The notes under the pieces were generated by a model. That model was not told the DNA's origin, did no database searches, and was given only the letters and a program-made list of their open reading frames with translations. A program made the position numbers and the translations under genes. 64,000 nucleotides of DNA, taken from assembly GCF_900108305.1 (NCBI RefSeq), contig NZ_FNUX01000009.1, positions 1 to 64,000 on the forward strand, read 5' to 3'. This document shows positions 39,682 to 49,174 of this stretch, in pieces. The number at the start of each line of letters is the position of its first letter. Position 1 is the stretch's first letter. This DNA comes from Nitrosomonas ureae (GTDB taxonomy: Bacteria; Pseudomonadota; Gammaproteobacteria; Burkholderiales; Nitrosomonadaceae).

Positions 39682-40494
39682 ATGAGCTATGGCAGCGACT
39701 TTGTTCTCACATTATTCACCAATGATCCGGATTTAGCACGAGCTGGCAATGCGGCCGGTATTAATCGTATTGGCCTCGATCTGGAAAGAATGGGTAAAGA
39801 ACATCGCCAGGACGCCAAGAAAGCATGGATTTCTGATCATCAGATGCATGAGCTGGAGGCTATCCGTGATCAATTAACACAATCGGCGTTATTTGCACGC
39901 ATCAACCCCATTCATGCCGGCTCACGCAATGAAATCAATTCGTTGATCGACCAAGGGGTAACCGTGCTGATGTTGCCGATGTTTCGCACGCTTAATGAAG
40001 CGGCCACTTTCATTGAACTGGTAGATGGTCGCGCATTTGTTTCTTTACTGGTCGAAACGGCGGCAGCTGCCATTCGTCTGCGTGAAATTGTCAAACTTCC
40101 AGGTATTGGTGAAATCCACTTCGGCTTAAACGATATGTACCTGGATATGAAACTATCCAATCATTTTGAGGTACTAACCTCCGGCTTTCTGGATAGGTTG
40201 ACTGATATTGCATCTGAAGCTGGCATACCTTATGGTTTTGCCGGTATTGGCCGACTTAATGATAGCCGTTTACCAATTCCCAGCGATTTAATCTATGCTC
40301 AATATCCGCGGCTTGGCGCAACACGTGCACTGGTTGCGCGTGTATTTTATACGCCTGATTTCCGCGCACTGGATCTTACCTATGAAGTCAACACTGCGCG
40401 CGCCAAGCTGGATCAGTGGCATCAAGCCGGGATGGATCAGCAAACTGCCGCTTTGACACTCTTACGCACTAAAGTTACAGAATGGGCCGTTTGA
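39682..40494 (+). CDS. HpcH/HpaI aldolase/citrate lyase-like TIM-barrel protein
   Basis: 270 aa. Segments such as GINRIGLDLERMGK, LFARINPIHAGSRNEI, GVTVLMLPMFRT, SLLVETAAAAIRLREI and GEIHFGLNDMYLDM follow the HpcH/HpaI fold: an Arg in FARIN and a Glu/Asp pair for metal binding (VET, LND). The family cleaves or forms C-C bonds using pyruvate- or acyl-CoA-type substrates. It lies 50 bp after the cupin gene and 37 bp before the glycosyltransferase-like gene, so an operon role in building an unusual sugar acid is inferred. Confidence 0.72.
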   Translation: MSYGSDFVLTLFTNDPDLARAGNAAGINRIGLDLERMGKEHRQDAKKAWISDHQMHELEAIRDQLTQSALFARINPIHAGSRNEINSLIDQGVTVLMLPMFRTLNEAATFIELVDGRAFVSLLVETAAAAIRLREIVKLPGIGEIHFGLNDMYLDMKLSNHFEVLTSGFLDRLTDIASEAGIPYGFAGIGRLNDSRLPIPSDLIYAQYPRLGATRALVARVFYTPDFRALDLTYEVNTARAKLDQWHQAGMDQQTAALTLLRTKVTEWAV

Positions 40495-40531
40495 ATTCGC
40501 TTACCTTCGTTTTTCCTGTTATCCATTTGAA

Positions 40532-41659
40532 ATGACCCAAGCGCAACTTACTTTCTACGACACATCGCGCGCTTATTATGCGAGCTATTATCTGCAGGGC
40601 TTCGATGAATTATCAAAAAATGGCAAACTGCAAATCAGAATTGCACACTCGCTTCCGGAACGCTTGAAACCAGCGATACAAAACACCGATTGGGAACATT
40701 TGTTGTTTGCGATGGCACTTTTCAAGTTTCAACAAGGAAATCACGAATGGTATTTCTGTATTGATACGCATGATGTCAATTCAGTCAACATTGCGAATTG
40801 CACTGGTGGATATCACCCGCCTTTGCTACAGAACGTAGATGTTTACTTTAAGGTTAACTATAATCCCGATCAAATCGAGTACACGCCCATACTGAGGGAT
40901 TTTCGTAAAAAGATTATCGGTGTCTCGCAGTTTTTTCCGGTACAACCAGGATCGTTCCTGTCACTTAGCCGCAGATTGCTACTGACGCCAAGACTGTTTG
41001 GATTTAAGCCCGGCGTTAATTATAATGTGCCCTACAAGGATTGTTTGACAGACGCCAAGTTTCGCTTGCGTGACCTGAAAAATTTTCAATCACTGGAACA
41101 AATTCTAGCCCATCGGGCGACTGCAAAAGATATTGACATTTTTTTTGTAACCAGTTTTCGTCGGAATGCCCGTCATGCAGCGGTTATGAACCATCGTTAC
41201 CAGGTTATCAAGAAACTTTCCAGCATAACCTCGCTTAACATGGCCACAGGCTTTTCAAGCGATAAAGCATTACCGGAAAAATATGCCAAGGTTTTTTATC
41301 CGCGATTAAATCAAGAGAATTACCTGGAAACTCTGGCACGCGCAAAAGTCGTTATTTATACACAAGGCATTGCAGGTTGCTTATCTTCCAAATTCGGCCT
41401 GGCCATGGCACTTGGAGTCGCTGCCATCGGTGAACCTCTGGGAAATAACCCGGACTTGTTAATCGCAAATCCACACTTGAAAGAACAGTTTTCTTACTCG
41501 AATCCAGATGATATCGTTGCGCATGCCGTCCATCTCGCAACGAATCCGGAGCAAGCGCGGACACTAGGCGCTTTGAATGCAGCCATGTTCGATAATCAAC
41601 TGGCTCCCCGTCCTACTGCAGAATACATACTCCAGGCACTGCAAGAATTTCAATCTTGA
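40532..41659 (+). CDS. Putative glycosyltransferase
   Basis: 375 aa, no signal peptide or membrane segment. The C-terminal half has the feel of a GT-B enzyme: VVIYTQGIAGCLSSKFGLAMALGVA followed by an IGEPLGNNPD loop and a helical tail with ATNPEQART, as in group 1 glycosyltransferases where a C-terminal Glu binds the sugar nucleotide. The N-terminal half is not recognised. Its place behind the cupin and aldolase-like genes supports surface-sugar transfer. The call is moderate. Confidence 0.5.
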   Translation: MTQAQLTFYDTSRAYYASYYLQGFDELSKNGKLQIRIAHSLPERLKPAIQNTDWEHLLFAMALFKFQQGNHEWYFCIDTHDVNSVNIANCTGGYHPPLLQNVDVYFKVNYNPDQIEYTPILRDFRKKIIGVSQFFPVQPGSFLSLSRRLLLTPRLFGFKPGVNYNVPYKDCLTDAKFRLRDLKNFQSLEQILAHRATAKDIDIFFVTSFRRNARHAAVMNHRYQVIKKLSSITSLNMATGFSSDKALPEKYAKVFYPRLNQENYLETLARAKVVIYTQGIAGCLSSKFGLAMALGVAAIGEPLGNNPDLLIANPHLKEQFSYSNPDDIVAHAVHLATNPEQARTLGALNAAMFDNQLAPRPTAEYILQALQEFQS

Positions 41660-41756
41660 TCTTCAAGTTTTAACCAGAAAAACAGATTAGTTGAGATGAA
41701 TTGGCGAGAATGATACATTGGAAGCCCATTGTGCAACACGATCACCTACAAATAAA

Positions 41757-42869
41757 ATGACATTAAAAATTAATATAAGCGTTATGCTTTTGATTTTCAG
41801 TTTCCTCTTGTTGCCAGTTACACAAGCTCAGCGTATCCAAACCGAGTTTGATGTCTTGTTAGTAACCGAAGGTTTGCAATTTCCCTGGGGCATGGCATTT
41901 ATGCCGGATGGCAATCTGCTGGTAACAGAAAAAATCGGCCAATTGCGCATTATTACGCCGGATGGTCGTATTTCCGAACCAATAAAAGGCGTCCCTGCTG
42001 TGTTGGTACAGCAACAAGGCGGCTTGCTGGATATTGCGCTGGATCCGGAGTTTTCCAAAAATCGTTTGATTTATTTATCGTATTCGGAGCCGGAAGGATC
42101 AAAAGCCAGTACCGCAGTAGCCAAAGCCGAACTAAAAAATGGCAGCCTGGAAAACTTGCAGGTAATTTTCCGTCAGTGGCCTAAGACTGAAGGCGGTGTA
42201 CACTTTGGTTCACGCTTGATATTCGCACCGGATGGAAATCTTTTTATCACACTGGGTGACCGTGGAGATTATTCGCAAGAAGCACAGCAACTGGGCAATC
42301 ATATTGGCAAAATAATCCGTATCCGCTCTGACGGAACAGTCCCTTCTGACAATCCATTTGTCAACGACACGAAAGCCAAACCGGAAATTTGGTCGTATGG
42401 CCATCGCAGTGTTCAGGGCGCCGCTATACACCCCAAAAGCGGCGAGCTTTGGATTCATGAGCATGGCCCGAAAGGCGGGGATGAAATCAATATCCCGCAA
42501 CCAGGTAAAAATTACGGTTGGCCTAAGGCCAGCTATGGCAATCATTACAATGACATTCCAATCAAGAGTGAACATGCTGAACAAGGCTTTGAAGAGCCGA
42601 TTCACTATTGGACGCCATCGATCGCACCTTCCGGCATGGTGTTCTATACCGGGAAGCAGTTTCCGGGATGGCGCGACAACTTGTTTATCGGCACACTGGC
42701 AGGACGGCATCTGGTCCGGCTATCGACAGATAATAAAAAAATCATCAATGAAGAGAAATTATTGATCAATACCTTGCGTTTCCGCGATGTAGAACAAGGG
42801 CCGGATGGCGCATTGTATTTACTGACGGATGAAGAAAACGGCAAGCTTCTCAAACTAACACCGAAGTGA
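41757..42869 (+). CDS. PQQ-dependent aldose sugar dehydrogenase (YliI/sGDH family)
   Basis: Periplasmic six-bladed beta-propeller enzyme that oxidises aldoses with PQQ and calcium. I chose ATG 41757, which gives a signal peptide cut after TQAQ; an in-frame TTG lies 13 codons upstream. Motifs: LQFPWGMAFMPDGNLLVTE, GGLLDIALDPEF, GVHFGSRL, LGDRG, GHRSVQG, WIHEHGPKGGDEIN and NYGWPKASYG, all standard for this family. Length (about 370 aa) is normal. It is preceded by the glycosyltransferase gene and followed by ppk1. No PQQ biosynthesis genes are in the window, so the cofactor must come from elsewhere. Confidence 0.92.
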   Translation: MTLKINISVMLLIFSFLLLPVTQAQRIQTEFDVLLVTEGLQFPWGMAFMPDGNLLVTEKIGQLRIITPDGRISEPIKGVPAVLVQQQGGLLDIALDPEFSKNRLIYLSYSEPEGSKASTAVAKAELKNGSLENLQVIFRQWPKTEGGVHFGSRLIFAPDGNLFITLGDRGDYSQEAQQLGNHIGKIIRIRSDGTVPSDNPFVNDTKAKPEIWSYGHRSVQGAAIHPKSGELWIHEHGPKGGDEINIPQPGKNYGWPKASYGNHYNDIPIKSEHAEQGFEEPIHYWTPSIAPSGMVFYTGKQFPGWRDNLFIGTLAGRHLVRLSTDNKKIINEEKLLINTLRFRDVEQGPDGALYLLTDEENGKLLKLTPK

Positions 42870-42970
42870 CAATCCGGTTCTGCACAAACTAAGCTAAAAT
42901 TAAGCGTTTAATCTTTCTCCTTAAATCGAGCCGATTGACCAGTTACAATAATTAACCCGAGCAATTCATA

Positions 42971-45052
42971 TTGATAGATACTGTTGACCTCAAAGACCCC
43001 GCGCTTTATATCAACCGCGAACTAAGCCTGCTGGAATTCAACCGCCGTGTGATCGAACAAGCCAAGGACGAGACCCTTCCATTATTGGAGAGATTAAGGT
43101 TTCTATGTATTGCCAGTACCAATCTGGACGAATTCTTCGAAATACGTGTGGCTGGATTAAAACAGCAGATTAAATATGGCTCAGTGCAAACGGGCCCCGA
43201 CAACCTGTCTCCGACAGAAGTGCTGTCGCGCATCAGTGAAACCGCGCATCAGCTCGTGCTGGAACAATATGGTGTCTGGAATGACATGATCATACCTGCG
43301 CTGGCTAAGGATAAAATCAGGCTACTGCGCCGCGCGCAATGGAAGCTGCAAACCAGCCGCTGGATACATCGTTATTTTAAAGAAGAAGTATTGCCAGTGC
43401 TAAGTCCGATCGGTCTGGATCCGGCTCATCCTTTTCCCAGGGTTCTTAACAAGAATCTATATTTCATTATTTCATTGGAAGGAAAAGATGCTTTCGGACG
43501 TGAATCAGGCATGGCCATTGTTCAAGCACCGCGTTCATTGCCGAGGGTTGTGGCAGTTCCAGCCAGATATAGTGAAGAGAATCATGATTTTGTGATGCTT
43601 TCTTCGATTATCCATGCGCATGTCACTGATCTTTTTCCTGGCATGAATGTCATCGGTTGTTATCAATTCAAAGTTACGCGTAATAGCGATTTACTGATCG
43701 ACGATGATGAAATCGACGATTTGTTGCGCGCTCTGGAAGGTGAATTGCCTTCGCGAAGATTTAGCGATGCCGTACGATTGGAAGTCGCGGATAATTGTCC
43801 GGATCCTCTCAGCTCTTTTTTGTTACAAAAATTTGAATTACAGCAAAATGACCTTTATCGAGTAACCGGGCCGGTCAACTTGAATCGCTTGCTGGCAATC
43901 TGTGACTTGGTTGATCGCCCGGAATTAAAATTTGCCGGTTTTACACCTAACATTCCCAAGCGCCTGGTCAAAAATACCAATATCTTTGATGTGTTGCATA
44001 ACGGTGATATTTTGTTGTATCACCCATTTCAATCGTTTACACCCGTTATAGATTTTCTACGGCAAGCAGCCGTCGACCCCGGCGTGCTTTCGATCAAGCA
44101 AACGCTTTATCGCACTGGAATCGATTCGGCGATTGTTGAAGCGCTCAAGATCGCTGCGCGCGCAGGCAAAGAAGTTACGGTGGTTATTGAATTGCGAGCC
44201 AGATTCGATGAAGAAGCCAATATCGAGTTAGCCAGTGAATTACAACAGGTTGGCGCGCATGTGGTATATGGTGTGGTTAATTATAAAACCCGCGGTAAAA
44301 TGATTCTGGTTGTCAGAAGAGAAGGTCGTACTTTACGGCGTTATGTGCATTTGGGAACCGGTAACTATCATGCACGAACTGCGCGCTTGTACACTGACTA
44401 CGGATTGCTGACCTGCGACAAGGCCATCGGTGAAGATGTTAACAAGCTGTTTCATCAATTGACCGGTTTGGGACGGGCGGGCAAATTAAAAAAACTTTTA
44501 CAGTCACCTTTCACGCTGCATAAGGGAATATTGAGCTATATCGACAAGGAAATCGGTGCTGCGAGTGAGGGGAAAAAAGCCTGGATTATTGCTAAGATGA
44601 ACGCCTTGGTTGATCCGGAAATTATTGTAGCGTTATATAAGGCCTCTCAAGCCGGTGTCAAAATCGATCTGATCATTCGCGGCATATGCTGCCTGCGCCC
44701 CGGTATCAAAGATGTTTCAGAGAATATCAGTGTGCGTTCCATTGTAGGCCGCTTCCTGGAACATACACGCGTTTTTTATTTCCAAAATGGTGGTGATGAC
44801 GAAGAGCTGGTATTTTGTTCCAGCGCCGACTGGATGACACGCAATTTGCATCACCGGGTGGAAGTCTGTTTTCCGATTGAAGAAAAGCGCACCAGCGATA
44901 CAGTCATCGAACATGGATTATTAAGTTATCTCTCCGACAACACACAAGCCTGGCTGCTACAAAGCGATGGCTCATATAAGCGCACAAAACCGGGTACTTC
45001 GAAACCACGCTCTGCGCAACAACTTCTCCTGGAGCATTATTGTGACCTCTGA
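42971..45052 (+). CDS. ppk1: Polyphosphate kinase 1
   Basis: Makes polyphosphate from ATP, reversibly. 693 aa, the usual length. The N domain begins with YINRELSLLEFNRRV and ASTNLDEFFEIRVAG. Two catalytic phospholipase-D-like halves follow: IKQTLYRTG (about 377) and YVHLGTGNYHARTARLYTD (about 455), which holds the autophosphorylated His; later RGICCLRPG and a basic NLHHRVEVCFPI. I kept the TTG start at 42971, as no better ATG lies nearby. It is convergent with ppx, 23 bp apart, so synthesis and breakdown of polyphosphate are encoded side by side. Confidence 0.96.
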   Translation: MIDTVDLKDPALYINRELSLLEFNRRVIEQAKDETLPLLERLRFLCIASTNLDEFFEIRVAGLKQQIKYGSVQTGPDNLSPTEVLSRISETAHQLVLEQYGVWNDMIIPALAKDKIRLLRRAQWKLQTSRWIHRYFKEEVLPVLSPIGLDPAHPFPRVLNKNLYFIISLEGKDAFGRESGMAIVQAPRSLPRVVAVPARYSEENHDFVMLSSIIHAHVTDLFPGMNVIGCYQFKVTRNSDLLIDDDEIDDLLRALEGELPSRRFSDAVRLEVADNCPDPLSSFLLQKFELQQNDLYRVTGPVNLNRLLAICDLVDRPELKFAGFTPNIPKRLVKNTNIFDVLHNGDILLYHPFQSFTPVIDFLRQAAVDPGVLSIKQTLYRTGIDSAIVEALKIAARAGKEVTVVIELRARFDEEANIELASELQQVGAHVVYGVVNYKTRGKMILVVRREGRTLRRYVHLGTGNYHARTARLYTDYGLLTCDKAIGEDVNKLFHQLTGLGRAGKLKKLLQSPFTLHKGILSYIDKEIGAASEGKKAWIIAKMNALVDPEIIVALYKASQAGVKIDLIIRGICCLRPGIKDVSENISVRSIVGRFLEHTRVFYFQNGGDDEELVFCSSADWMTRNLHHRVEVCFPIEEKRTSDTVIEHGLLSYLSDNTQAWLLQSDGSYKRTKPGTSKPRSAQQLLLEHYCDL

Positions 45053-45075
45053 TGCAAAATATTCCGAGGCGCCCT

Positions 45076-46560
45076 TCAGTTGAATATCAATTTAATATCA
45101 GCTGCCTGTAGAAATCCTTGCTCAGTATTCAAGTCAGCGAATGTTAAAGGGTGCTGATCTAACCAATCCGACGGAAAATCCAAAGTAATGCGGTTTTTGC
45201 TCGCATCAACGTGGATTTCCGGCAAACCGCTGTTGGAGCGACTGCGATGTAACAATACAGCCAGTCTTAACAGAATACACAGTCTGATCACGGAAGTTTT
45301 CACTGAAAGGGCTAGTGATTCAAATTCTTCCAGTAGGAATTTACGCCGATGACTCCGCACCAGCATCGCCAGCTTGATTTGCTCCTGCTGGGAGAATCCT
45401 GCAAAATCAGAATGAGCGGTCAGGTATGCGCCATGCTGGTGATATTGGCTATGCGCAACGGATAAGCCGATTTCGTGGATCAGCGCTCCCCACACCAACA
45501 ATTTCAGGTCTGTTTTTTCGTCTAATTCCCAATCGGCTCTCACCTGATGAAAAAATTTCTCTGCGGTATCTCTGACCCGATTTGCCTGCTCGGCATCGAT
45601 ACTGTATCTCTGCATAACGATTTCGATGGTTTTATCTCTGATATCCTCATTATGCATCCTGCCGATCAGGTCATACAACAAGCCCTCGCGCAACGCACCT
45701 TCGGATATATTGATCTGCTCCAGATTAAGCGCCTCAAAAATACCGTACAAAATCGCTACACCGCTGGCAAAAACCGGCTTTCTGCGCTCCGATATACCTG
45801 CGAGATCAATCGCTGCACTATCGCCAATCGCAATTAAGGTTTCCAATAATTTCGTCAATGCAGATGCGGTAATGCCCGAATCGCACCAACCTTGCGCTTG
45901 TACGACATCCCGTACTGCTATGATAGTGCCGGAAGATCCCAATGCAAAATCCCAGCCTGTTTTTTTATATGCCGTCTCAATGGATTCCAATTCCTGCATT
46001 GCAAACAATACGGCTTTGCGCATTCTTTTGGCTTTTATCTTGCCATCATCAAAAAAACGCTGACCCACGTTGACACATCCCATATACAGGCTTTCCATAG
46101 CATAGGTATCAAAACTTCGGCCGATGATTAATTCCGTACTCCCACCACCGATATCAATTACCAGACGCTGGTTAACTTCATCATATAAACTGTGCGCAAC
46201 GCCTAAATAAATCAGTCTTGCTTCTTCACGTCCTGCTATGATCTCTACCGGATGACCCAGCGCACTGTGTGCCCGCGACAAAAAAACGTTGCCATTCCGA
46301 GCCAGACGGAGTGTATTCGTACCCACAGCGCGAACATTCAAAAGTGGAATTTCCTGGATCCGTTGACCAAATCGCTGCAAACATTCCAGACCCTGTTGCA
46401 TGGATTCTTTCGACAGCTCCTGCTTATCATTCAATCCCGAAGCCAGCCTGACCATCTCCTTCATACGATCGATAATCAGCAAGCGGCCATCCACCTGGCT
46501 TGCCACAATCATGTGAAAACTATTTGAACCTAAATCAACAGCAGCGTAGGATTCATCCAT
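45076..46560 (-). CDS. ppx: Exopolyphosphatase (Ppx/GppA family)
   Basis: Releases phosphate from the ends of polyphosphate, and may also act on pppGpp. About 494 aa from ATG 46560, which puts YAAVDLGSNSFHM near the N terminus, the phosphate-1 loop of the ASKHA fold. Others are VGTNTLR, EIIAGREEARLIYLGV and VIDIGGGSTELI, then a C-terminal HD-like helical domain (LVWGALIHEIGL). An upstream in-frame start is less likely because it would run into the start of the sixA gene. Divergent from sixA and convergent with ppk1. Confidence 0.94.
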   Translation of the reverse strand: MDESYAAVDLGSNSFHMIVASQVDGRLLIIDRMKEMVRLASGLNDKQELSKESMQQGLECLQRFGQRIQEIPLLNVRAVGTNTLRLARNGNVFLSRAHSALGHPVEIIAGREEARLIYLGVAHSLYDEVNQRLVIDIGGGSTELIIGRSFDTYAMESLYMGCVNVGQRFFDDGKIKAKRMRKAVLFAMQELESIETAYKKTGWDFALGSSGTIIAVRDVVQAQGWCDSGITASALTKLLETLIAIGDSAAIDLAGISERRKPVFASGVAILYGIFEALNLEQINISEGALREGLLYDLIGRMHNEDIRDKTIEIVMQRYSIDAEQANRVRDTAEKFFHQVRADWELDEKTDLKLLVWGALIHEIGLSVAHSQYHQHGAYLTAHSDFAGFSQQEQIKLAMLVRSHRRKFLLEEFESLALSVKTSVIRLCILLRLAVLLHRSRSNSGLPEIHVDASKNRITLDFPSDWLDQHPLTFADLNTEQGFLQAADIKLIFN

Positions 46561-46618
46561 AATGAAATATACCGAAACGAAAAACAGCAATCCAATTAAT
46601 CGATCTCATAATAAAGCC

Positions 46619-47131
46619 ATGCCTAAACATCAATTGATTATCATGCGACATGCCAAATCAGACTGGTCTGAAGACAATAAACCGGATTTCGATCGCCCCT
46701 TGACAAGCCGCGGAATAAAAGCTGCCAAGCAAATGGGCAAATGGTTAAAACACGGGCAATACCCCATAGACCGTATCATTTGTTCTCCTGCATTACGAGC
46801 AAAACAAACCTGCCATCTAGTCGTAAACGCGTTAAACATGCCTGAAAATATTGTAAATTTTGAACCTGGAATCTACGGTGCATCATGCAGCGATCTGATC
46901 GCCATGGTCGAGCAATACAGCAAAGGAATACATTCATTACTCATCATTGGACATAACCCGGGCCTTGATCAATTACTCTGTCATTTATCTCAAAACCCGC
47001 CACCCGTTAACGATTGCGCTAAATTGCTGACAACCGCTGCTGTGGCTGTATTGGATTACGGAAACAGCGCAATTTCAGGTAACGCTCATGAAGCGCAGTT
47101 GCGTTACCTGATCAGGCCCAAGGAGTTATGA
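46619..47131 (+). CDS. sixA: SixA-type histidine phosphatase
   Basis: About 170 aa phosphoglycerate-mutase-like phosphatase that dephosphorylates phosphohistidine on Hpt domains or phosphotransferase proteins. It has LIIMRHAKSDW (RH catalytic pair), PLTSRGIKAAKQMG, ICSPALRAKQTC and LIIGHNPGLDQLL with the second His. I start at ATG 46619 because the ORF start at 46562 lies 2 bp from ppx and leaves no room for promoters. Divergent from ppx, consistent with the ppx-sixA neighbourhood common in betaproteobacteria. Its 3' end overlaps the convergent HhH gene by 6 bp. Confidence 0.9.
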   Translation: MPKHQLIIMRHAKSDWSEDNKPDFDRPLTSRGIKAAKQMGKWLKHGQYPIDRIICSPALRAKQTCHLVVNALNMPENIVNFEPGIYGASCSDLIAMVEQYSKGIHSLLIIGHNPGLDQLLCHLSQNPPPVNDCAKLLTTAAVAVLDYGNSAISGNAHEAQLRYLIRPKEL

Positions 47132-47581
47132 TTTCTTTTTATTTTTTCCTTTTTTGTTTCCATCTTTCTTTTTATCTTTATTCTTGTCTTTCTTGTCTTT
47201 CTTGTCTTTCTTGTCTTTCTTGTCTTTCAGCTTCTGCTTGCCGTCATCACTACGTTTCTTTTTTTCGCCCTCATCATCGGTCTTGCCTGGTTCAGGCTGA
47301 CTCGTAATCGGATTTGTCACCGTTATCTTGCCTGGAGCTTTTTTGGCCTTTGCCTGCGCAGTTGCGCTAGCCGCCGCTAATGGTTTGACCGGCTTAGCTT
47401 GCAAGCAATCAGCAGCCGATTTTTTTACTGCTTGCGCTCTTACCGCTCCACTGAATCCCGGTATTTTTTGCAACTCTGTTAAGCTAATTGCAGCCAATGC
47501 TTCGACTGTTCTGATTTTATGCTCAGATAAAATCTTGATCGTGACAGGACCAATTCCAGCTACATCCGTTAGCTTAACCAT
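47126..47581 (-). CDS. Helix-hairpin-helix protein with lysine-rich tail
   Basis: About 151 aa from ATG 47581 (AAGGAGCC upstream). Residues 1-55 form a helix-hairpin-helix-type domain (VKLTDVAGIGPVTIKIL and ISLTELQKIPGFSG), which commonly binds DNA or pairs in Rpb/SAP-like folds. A linker rich in Ala, Pro and Lys leads to a C-terminal tail made of KDKKDK and KKK runs, encoded partly by a 9-bp tandem repeat. The tail is strongly cationic and resembles histone-H1-like tails of some bacteria. A nucleoid-associated role is plausible but not shown. Confidence 0.7.
   Translation of the reverse strand: MVKLTDVAGIGPVTIKILSEHKIRTVEALAAISLTELQKIPGFSGAVRAQAVKKSAADCLQAKPVKPLAAASATAQAKAKKAPGKITVTNPITSQPEPGKTDDEGEKKKRSDDGKQKLKDKKDKKDKKDKKDKNKDKKKDGNKKGKNKKKS
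47183..47227. repeat. 9-bp tandem repeat, five units
   Basis: Five head-to-tail copies of CTTGTCTTT (minus strand AAAGACAAG) encode the KDK-rich tail of the HhH protein. Unit number could vary in frame by slippage, changing only the tail length. Confidence 0.9.
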
Positions 47582-47695
47582 GACCAGGCTCCTTTGGTTT
47601 GAAATTCTCATTATAACTGTCTGTTGATTAAATACAATGCGCTTTGGATCAGATTTGCTTTTGATAAAAAATAATCGCGGGATTTATTTTCTACA

Positions 47696-48055
47696 TTATG
47701 TTTTTTTCTTCAGCAGATCCTTAAGATTGGCAAAAGGGCTATGCGTAGCGGCTTCTTCTGCTTGTCTGCCGTCATCACGGCCCATCGAATCCTTCAACTT
47801 GGAATGTTCATGCTCATGGCAATAAGTGCAAAGCAATTCCCAGTTACTGCCATCGGGAGGGTTATCATCGTGATTGCTGTTCTTGTGATGAACCTCCAGT
47901 AATTGTAAATTCTTATGATCGAAGGTACGCGCGCAACGGCCGCAAACCCAGGGAAACAGTTTGAGCGCCTGCGCGCGATAGCCTTGCGCACGTTTCTCCG
48001 CATTCCGTCGCGCTTCCAGAACTATTTTATCCAGCTTGCCAGCATCTTTCGCCAT
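47696..48055 (-). CDS. yajD: HNH nuclease, YajD family
   Basis: 119 aa with WVCGRCARTF (first Cys pair), LEVHHKNSNHDDNP (HNH His and Asn) and WELLCTYCHEHEHSK (second Cys pair). This is the zinc-bound HNH core in the order of E. coli YajD, which it matches in length. It probably cuts or nicks DNA, but no biological role is established for the family. The ATG at 48055 overlaps the stop of the FG-GAP relic ORF upstream (TAATG). It is likely a resident gene at the left border of the FG-GAP/toxin region. Confidence 0.88.
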   Translation of the reverse strand: MAKDAGKLDKIVLEARRNAEKRAQGYRAQALKLFPWVCGRCARTFDHKNLQLLEVHHKNSNHDDNPPDGSNWELLCTYCHEHEHSKLKDSMGRDDGRQAEEAATHSPFANLKDLLKKKT

Positions 48056-48228
48056 TAATCGAGCTCCCTAAAAACAACACCAATCAAATGAGAAGTTTTT
48101 GAATAACGCCATTGTTTACTCCAAACGCCAAGGAAAAGAATGCGAAATTGAGTCATTGGCGCTATCGGATTCAAGCGAAAACCATTATTACCATCAAGAC
48201 TGGATAAATTGATTATCGTTGCCACCAT
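48055..48228 (-). pseudogene. 5' stub of an FG-GAP family gene (copy 1)
   Basis: From ATG 48228, after GGGGGAGG, the product begins MVATIINLSSLDGNNGFRLN, which is the start of the four FG-GAP proteins further right. After about 20 codons the similarity ends and 37 unrelated codons follow to the stop. It marks a largely deleted copy of the family. On its right lies the same operator-type palindrome that precedes the parD-like gene next to copy 3, so the relic keeps the arrangement of the intact unit. Confidence 0.85.
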
Positions 48229-48696
48229 GTTATTACCTCCCCCACCATGAAATTAATGGCTTGCCGAATCCTGATGGCATTACTTCGCAACCATGACCAG
48301 TTTCATGATAAACCTGGAAAACCCTGCATGTCTATGCGGAAAATATCCCTAAACCGATTAATGAATGAATAAAATAAGAACAATGCTTCATGACTTGAAG
48401 AACGATCCAGTCATTTATCCCGGCCAATCCGGCTTTAAAGTCCGGCTATCCGCAGTTCAGCCGGTTATTTTCCGGCTATAGACAGAATCTTTGATATGGA
48501 GAATGCTGTAGCAAACTGCTGCAATGAAATGGTTATTTTTTATAAAAATGAAGTGAAATCATGGCGGCATCCGTAAAACATCCCGTCAACAGCAACAGCA
48601 CTGGCAATGGCAACAGAAGTGCCCGCAGGACCGAATGGCGCCCATTACTGATCGGCGCAAGGCCGGATCCCGGAGAACCGGTACGCAATCCGGCAG
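48229..48696. other. Relic of the parD-like promoter and start
   Basis: The stretch 48481-48575 aligns with 53705-53795: a TGTAGCAA...TGCTGCA degenerate palindrome at 48507-48523, then an AT-rich spacer, GAAGTG and ATGGCGGCATC at 48561, matching the start of the parD-like antitoxin (MA.S). Beyond that, coding similarity is lost. GC-rich CCGGCT repeats at 48426-48478 are unexplained. Confidence 0.5.
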
Positions 48697-49053
48697 TCAT
48701 CTTTTTTGAACGTACCCATGGATTTTGGCGGTTACTTGTGCAAATGCGGCGGCAGGCAGCGCAAGCAGGCCGAACAGAATCATTCCCAGCGGCAGCAATC
48801 CAAAGCCGGAACCGGACAGCAGCAGCATGCCGGCTTGCCCGAACATGATCGCATATCCCCAGCGCCACGGTTTCTCGGGAAACCGGTATCCGAGCCAGCC
48901 CGCCAGCAGAATTGCAAGCGGATAAGTCGCGGACCAATAGAATGGATCATCCCAGGCTTCGTTTTTATTGCTTATGGCCGCCGTTACCTGCCATAAGATG
49001 GCGCCCCCGATGATTGCAAGTGTATAAGGAATTTTTACGGCTCTATCGTTCAT
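48697..49053 (-). CDS. Small integral membrane protein of unknown function
   Basis: 118 aa with about four hydrophobic helices: IPYTLAIIGGAILW (8-25), YPLAILLAGWLGY (42-57), YAIMFGQAGMLLLSG (66-84) and LPLGMILFGLLALPAAAFA (86-106). A short KRxx-type basic C terminus follows. FYWSATYPLA and a PEKPWRWGY loop are the most distinctive segments. I do not recognise the family with certainty, though such small membrane proteins are common in beta- and gammaproteobacteria. It lies between two FG-GAP copies, is transcribed away from copy 2, and is GC-richer than its neighbours. Confidence 0.65.
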   Translation of the reverse strand: MNDRAVKIPYTLAIIGGAILWQVTAAISNKNEAWDDPFYWSATYPLAILLAGWLGYRFPEKPWRWGYAIMFGQAGMLLLSGSGFGLLPLGMILFGLLALPAAAFAQVTAKIHGYVQKR

Positions 49054-49174
49054 GGCGGATTAATCCGGAAAGAAACAGATTATGAACGGTAATAATCAAT
49101 GCGTATTGAGGTAAAAACACCGCCGCATTCCGGTACGATTGGAATTAACCAATCCAGTGCCTCCACTGAGCTGC

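Noticed and set aside
48533-48937. 134-codon minus-strand ORF overlapping the small membrane protein gene
   Set aside because: The overlapping frame at 48697-49053 has clear transmembrane helices and a better start. This frame has low-complexity Arg/Ala composition.
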